Assembly (NCBI RefSeq): GCF_000737325.1
Contig: NZ_CP011125.1
Location: 5,642,001-5,706,000 of the forward strand
Length of the DNA stretch: 64,000 bases
From: Sandaracinus amylolyticus
GTDB lineage: Bacteria; Myxococcota_A; Polyangia; Polyangiales; Sandaracinaceae
Direction of reading: 5' to 3'
In this document: one piece after another, positions 58,670-64,000 of the stretch
Position numbering within the stretch: the first letter of the stretch is position 1
How the letters are laid out: each line of letters opens with the position of its first letter
Notes under the pieces: generated by a model
Seen by the model: the letters and a program-made list of their open reading frames with translations, nothing else
Told to the model about the DNA's origin: nothing
Database searches by the model: none
Translations under genes and position numbers: made by a program

Positions 58670-58794
58670 CGAACGGCCGACCACGACCACGACCACGACG
58701 ACGTGGGCCCGGCCGATCGCACGACGGCGCACCACGCCGCGCCCCCGACGTGGACGTGGACGTCGTCGTGGTCGTGGTCGTGGGCGGCCGTTCG
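58670..58794. repeat. 33-bp inverted repeat with GACCAC runs
   Basis: The arm at 58670-58702 and its reverse complement at 58762-58794 match in 32 of 33 positions. The arms contain CGAACGGCC followed by ACCACG-type triplet runs. The 59-bp loop is GC-rich. The element begins 8 bp past the DUF2752 stop, so it could end that message, or be a mobile or regulatory hairpin. Confidence 0.8.
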
Positions 58795-58802
58795 TCCGCG
58801 CC

Positions 58803-59327
58803 TCAGTGCACGTGCGGCGCGACCAGGTGCCACGCGCGCCCGAGCATGCTCTCGCTCGGATCGATCGGGTCGGGCAGCCCACCGAGCAGCCCGCCGAGCC
58901 GCGCGACGTACAGGCCGAAGAACATCACGAGCAGCGTGCCCCACACGACGTTGGGCACGCGCACGAACACGCGGTGCTTCGGGATCCAGCCGAGCTCTTC
59001 GAGGATCGGCTTCGAGAGGAACCACGCGACGATCGGCGTCATCACCGGCGCCATCGGGTGCAGGCGCCACATCGCGGCGAAGTCGAGCTGCAGGATCGCG
59101 AGCGTCGCGCGCGTCAGGCCGCAGCCGGGGCACGGCACGCCGAACATCAGGCGCGTCGGGCAGAGCGGGAATTCGATCGCGGCGAGCAGCAAGAGCGCGA
59201 GCAGCGGCATCGCGGCGTCGAGCACGCGGCGCCACTGCGGCCTCGGAGGCAGCGGGCGCGGAACGACGACGCCCGAAGCCTCGTTCGAGGCCTCGGGCGT
59301 CTTGGTCGTGATCGCGCGATCGCTCAC
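58803..59327 (-). CDS. DUF2752 membrane protein
   Basis: 174 residues, GTG at 59327. Family signature PCPGCGLTRATLAIL at about 67-80. Three membrane helices (LDAAMPLLALLLLAAIEF, MAPVMTPIVAWFLS, VVWGTLLVMFFGLYVARL). Members are small inner-membrane proteins of unknown role. It starts 14 bp after the DUF4234-like gene, so the two are probably one transcript. Confidence 0.82.
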   Translation of the reverse strand: MSDRAITTKTPEASNEASGVVVPRPLPPRPQWRRVLDAAMPLLALLLLAAIEFPLCPTRLMFGVPCPGCGLTRATLAILQLDFAAMWRLHPMAPVMTPIVAWFLSKPILEELGWIPKHRVFVRVPNVVWGTLLVMFFGLYVARLGGLLGGLPDPIDPSESMLGRAWHLVAPHVH

Positions 59328-59340
59328 GCGACCAGTCTGA

Positions 59341-59697
59341 TCAGAACGTGGCCGGCGCGCCGCCGCCGCCCTGCCAGATCGAGTTCATGTCCTCCTGGAT
59401 CTTCGCCCAGCCGAAGCCGCACGCGAACAGGAAGAGCAGGTAGTTCACCCAGTTGTTCTCGGCGTTCGCGACGCCCGAGCGCTGGCGCGCCTCCTGGATG
59501 TACCCGCCGAGCCGCATCAGCGCGTAGGGCGCGCAGACCCAGGCGATGAGGAGCTCGACGATCGGGTTGATGTCGTCACGGCCGAGGTAGTTCTTCAGCT
59601 CGGTGAACATCGTATAGAAGTAGTAGAGCGGCCCGAGCCCGCAGGTGAAGATCGCCACGAGCCAGACCGTCGTCGGATTCCGAACCTCGCCCTTCAT
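59341..59697 (-). CDS. DUF4234-like membrane protein
   Basis: 118 residues, ATG at 59697 after GGGAGGAG. The pattern PTTVWLVAIFTCGLGPLYYFYTMF is typical of DUF4234. Two or three membrane helices (LLIAWVCAPYALMRL, NYLLFLFACGFGWAKI). Ends in GGGGAPATF. Unknown role. It may form a small membrane unit with the DUF2752 protein. Confidence 0.75.
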   Translation of the reverse strand: MKGEVRNPTTVWLVAIFTCGLGPLYYFYTMFTELKNYLGRDDINPIVELLIAWVCAPYALMRLGGYIQEARQRSGVANAENNWVNYLLFLFACGFGWAKIQEDMNSIWQGGGGAPATF

Positions 59698-59815
59698 CGA
59701 CACTCCTCCCGCGCGCGCCTCGCGCTTCTGGATCGACGCACTCTCCCCCGATGGAGCGGCGCCCACGATATCCGGGGCGCGACGAGAGGGTCAATCGCTC
59801 TATCCACACTGCCGA

Positions 59816-59891
59816 GCACGAGAACGTGTCAGGGCACGCGCCCCGACCGACAGGCCCGCGGTCGAGACGGCGCCCGTACGCGTTCTCGTGC
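59816..59891. repeat. Inverted repeat and 13-bp direct repeats after lipoprotein gene
   Basis: GCACGAGAACG (59816-59826) is the exact complement of CGTTCTCGTGC (59881-59891). Next to it, on the minus strand, GAGCACGTCGGAC occurs twice in tandem. It lies about 53 bp past the stop of the lipase-like lipoprotein and before the DUF4234-like gene. Possible terminator or noncoding repeat; no T-tract. Confidence 0.5.
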
Positions 59892-59943
59892 ACGTCCGAC
59901 GTGCTCGTCCGACGTGCTCGTGCACGTGCTCGGCCGTGCGCTC

Positions 59944-62094
59944 CTACTCCGCCGGGGCGACCTCGGGTCTTCCCTCGCGCCACGTCGCGAAGAAGTGCCG
60001 CATCTGCGCCTGCGCGTCGTCGATCGGGTTCTCGAGCTCGATCGGCGGCGACTGCGCGACGAAGGGCGGCAGCGCCGGCTGCATCCAGCGCTGCGCGTCG
60101 CTGCGCGAGGTGAGCAGGCCGTGGTTCGCGTCCTCGTAGGTCACGAGCACGCGCGTGACGTCGGTGTCGCCGATCATCACGTTCTGCGAGACGGGCAGCA
60201 TGCCGACGTCGAGGTCGGTGAACGCGGGCGGCGCGCCGACGATCGGCGCGCCGACGACGCGCGCGAGGGACTCGGTCGCGACGTTCGGCACGGTCTCGTC
60301 GCCGTGCGCCATGTGCATCAGCACGTGCACCGGACGGCGCGCGAGGACCGCGGCGTGCGCCATCGAGTCGCCGCGGTCGAGCAGCGTCTGGAAGATGGCG
60401 ATGCCCGGCAGGCTGCTGACGGTCTCGGTCTGCCAGTCGATCGCGTCGAGCGAGTAGCCGTAGCGCGGCAGCAGGATCGAGAGGAACGTCGGCGCGAACG
60501 ACGGGCTCATCTCGACGAGGCGCGCGAGGTGACCGCCGGTGACCGCGAGGACCGACGCGCCGATCTCCGGCTCGTTCGCGACGAACACGGTGCCGAGGAT
60601 CCCGCCGAGCGAGACGCCGACGAACCCGAAGGGCGCGCTCGCGACGGTGAACGCGGGGCCGCCGGCGGTCGCGACCGCCTCGGCGACGCCCTCGCGCAGC
60701 ACGCGCACGAGGCCCATCAGGTCGACGACCGACTGCCGGAACACGTCGCGCGTGTAGAACGGATGGAACGGGACGAGCTCGCCCGCGTCGTCGCCGATGC
60801 CGAGGAAGTCGACGTACACGGCCTGCCCGCCGAGGTCGCCGTAGAGGTCGGCGCCCTCGCTCGCGCCGTACGCGTGGCGCGCGTCGATCGCGCCGCCGGT
60901 GGTGCGCATGCCGTGGTACGGGATGTCGATCGCGGCCACGGCGAAGCCCGCGGCGCAGAGCGTGTTGGCGACCGCGAACGCGTTGCCGCGCTGGCCGCCG
61001 AGCCCGTGCTGGAACACGACGACGGGCACCGACATCGTCGCGAGGTCGACGCCGCTCGGGAGCACGAGCGTGAACCACACGCGATCGGTGCGCTTCACGA
61101 CGAGCGCGCCCGACGCGTCGCGCGTCCAGCGGCCGTGCTGCCCGGGCGCGGGTGAGGCGAGCTCGGGGGACTCGAAGGTGCCGTCGATCACCCAGCCGAT
61201 CGCGTCGTGCGCGACGCCGCCCGGCACGTCGCCGCCGGGCAGCGGGGCGGAGGGCGCGCCGAGCAGCGCGTCGACGGCCTCGCCGGTCACGGCGCGCTCG
61301 ATCTGGATCGCGGGCGCGTCGCCGCCGCGGACGACGTCGCGCGCGTCGACGAGGTCGTCGGCGACGGTCTGCACGGTGAACACCGCGAGCGCGACGATCT
61401 CCTCGCGCGGCGTGCCCGCCATCGCGAGGCTGGCGATCACGGGCGCGTACTGATCGTAGGCCTCGGCCTCGAGCGCGTCGGTCGGGCGCGCGGTGGCGTC
61501 GCGGATGATCGCGAACTGCTCGGCCGCCTCGATCGCGGCGCCCTCGCTCGAGCGCACGCGGGTCGTCACGACCGCCGCGTAGCGCGTGCCTTCGATCAGC
61601 GGGTGGCCGTCGAGCGGCTGGAGCGAGAGGCGCTGCTCGGTCGCGTCCCAGCGGGCGACGACGGGCACGCGCTCCGACGCGGTGGGCGAGGCGGGGTCGG
61701 CGTCGACGAGGAAGACCGACGCGTCCTCGAGCAGGCTCGCGCGCGCGTCGGCGGGGAGCGATGCCGGGTCGAGCGCGCCGTCGAAGTAGAAGAAGACCGG
61801 CGAGCTGACGCCGAAGCCGTCGATCTCGTGGAGCGAGCCGCGGAGCGAGGCGATGGTCGCGGGATCGGCGCGCTCTTCGCGCGGGAACGCGCCGAGCTCG
61901 ACGTGGCCGTCGCGGAGATAGAGGTCGTCCGGGAACGGCACGGCCCCGAAGTCGATCGGGTCGCCGGCGAGCTCGAACACGGCGCGAACGCTCACGGTGC
62001 CCGGCGGGCCGGAGTCGTCACCACACGCTGCGAGAAGGATCGAGGGAGCGACGACCAAGAGGAGGCAAGCGACGAACAGCCGAAGACGAGACAT
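59944..62094 (-). CDS. Lipase-like alpha/beta-hydrolase lipoprotein, second copy
   Basis: 716 residues. Lipoprotein signal (LLLVVAPSILLAAC, lipid Cys about 24). N-terminal region as in VolA-type lipases (DFGAVPFPDDLYLRDGHVEL, IDGFGVSSPVFFYFDG). C-terminal hydrolase with nucleophile elbow GFVGVSLGGILGTV and HGLGGQRGNAFAVANTLCAAG nearby. It shares the layout of the lipoprotein at 31298-33349. An outer-membrane lipid or ester hydrolase is likely; substrate not shown. Confidence 0.78.
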   Translation of the reverse strand: MSRLRLFVACLLLVVAPSILLAACGDDSGPPGTVSVRAVFELAGDPIDFGAVPFPDDLYLRDGHVELGAFPREERADPATIASLRGSLHEIDGFGVSSPVFFYFDGALDPASLPADARASLLEDASVFLVDADPASPTASERVPVVARWDATEQRLSLQPLDGHPLIEGTRYAAVVTTRVRSSEGAAIEAAEQFAIIRDATARPTDALEAEAYDQYAPVIASLAMAGTPREEIVALAVFTVQTVADDLVDARDVVRGGDAPAIQIERAVTGEAVDALLGAPSAPLPGGDVPGGVAHDAIGWVIDGTFESPELASPAPGQHGRWTRDASGALVVKRTDRVWFTLVLPSGVDLATMSVPVVVFQHGLGGQRGNAFAVANTLCAAGFAVAAIDIPYHGMRTTGGAIDARHAYGASEGADLYGDLGGQAVYVDFLGIGDDAGELVPFHPFYTRDVFRQSVVDLMGLVRVLREGVAEAVATAGGPAFTVASAPFGFVGVSLGGILGTVFVANEPEIGASVLAVTGGHLARLVEMSPSFAPTFLSILLPRYGYSLDAIDWQTETVSSLPGIAIFQTLLDRGDSMAHAAVLARRPVHVLMHMAHGDETVPNVATESLARVVGAPIVGAPPAFTDLDVGMLPVSQNVMIGDTDVTRVLVTYEDANHGLLTSRSDAQRWMQPALPPFVAQSPPIELENPIDDAQAQMRHFFATWREGRPEVAPAE

Positions 62095-62258
62095 TCGGCC
62101 TCAGGCTCCCACGCCCCACGCGCCCCATCAATCGTGAGCACGAGCAGGGTCTTCGTGCGTCCTACCCGTTTTCTCGGTGCGCCCTTCTCGCTCGCTCTCG
62201 CCCAAACCCGCCTATACACTCGCGGTCGAAACGACCGCCGCACGCCTGGGGAGGCCAC

Positions 62259-64000
<1,742 letters not shown>

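Overview
This 64 kb window is very GC-rich and looks chromosomal. It reads as a member of the Myxococcota, probably a Sandaracinus-like Polyangia bacterium; that assignment is an inference. The support is a MYXO-CTERM-like C-terminal sorting signal, about ten predicted lipoproteins, Cys/Asp-rich MopE-like repeats, three Ser/Thr protein kinases of the myxobacterial type (kinase, one TM helix, PEGA or TPR or Pro/Thr-rich tail), a gliding-type ABC transporter, many GTG starts and many 4-bp GTGA/ATGA gene overlaps. I see no tRNA, rRNA, CRISPR array, IS element or prophage.

Layout. 1-5.4 kb: the end of an FG-GAP-like protein, then a minus-strand GldA/GldF/GldG-like ABC operon ending in a DUF4340 protein, with a plausible promoter. 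5.5-11.7 kb: an extensin-like protein, a lipoprotein with 21 DxDCDG...DC repeats, and a trypsin-like protease whose coding sequence is broken by a frameshift before a MYXO-CTERM-like tail. 11.7-16.4 kb: a minus-strand set with a degenerate PP2C-like protein, a two-permease ABC exporter, an Mpo1-like membrane protein and an unknown protein. 16.5-25.7 kb: three translationally coupled Clp/Hsp100-type AAA+ ATPases. 25.7-28.7 kb: a small lipoprotein, a NarL-type response regulator and a hybrid histidine kinase. 28.7-36.9 kb: a TPR protein, a lipase-like lipoprotein, an amidase, a VWA lipoprotein and an unknown protein. 37-42.7 kb: an operon of Ser/Thr kinase, TPR/PEGA-like protein and a lipoprotein with a CxxCH motif, then a DmdC-type acyl-CoA dehydrogenase. 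42.9-48.7 kb: a GDSL-like lipoprotein, chorismate synthase, a small lipoprotein, arginyl-tRNA synthetase and an rRNA-methyltransferase-like protein. 48.9-57.6 kb: a kinase, an SDR oxidoreductase coupled to an LplT-PlsC fusion, a lipoprotein, an HTH-EgtD-like methyltransferase, a PccB-like carboxylase subunit and a DUF427 protein. 57.6-64 kb: a 41-bp tandem array, an unknown protein, a 33-bp inverted repeat, two small membrane proteins, a second lipase-like lipoprotein and a third kinase cut by the window edge.

The most unusual locus is the triple AAA+ operon (16549-25693). All three proteins have two ATPase modules and a non-Clp N-terminal region. Their first-module Walker B motifs are degenerate in three different ways, their second modules are intact, and a ClpP-loop-like IGF/IGI/PGF tripeptide sits where ClpA has IGL. 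The first two end in long tails that resemble the PCRF domain of peptide chain release factors without a GGQ domain. I suggest a multi-subunit unfoldase, possibly linked to ClpP or to ribosomes. This is inference from motif reading and was not tested by any search.
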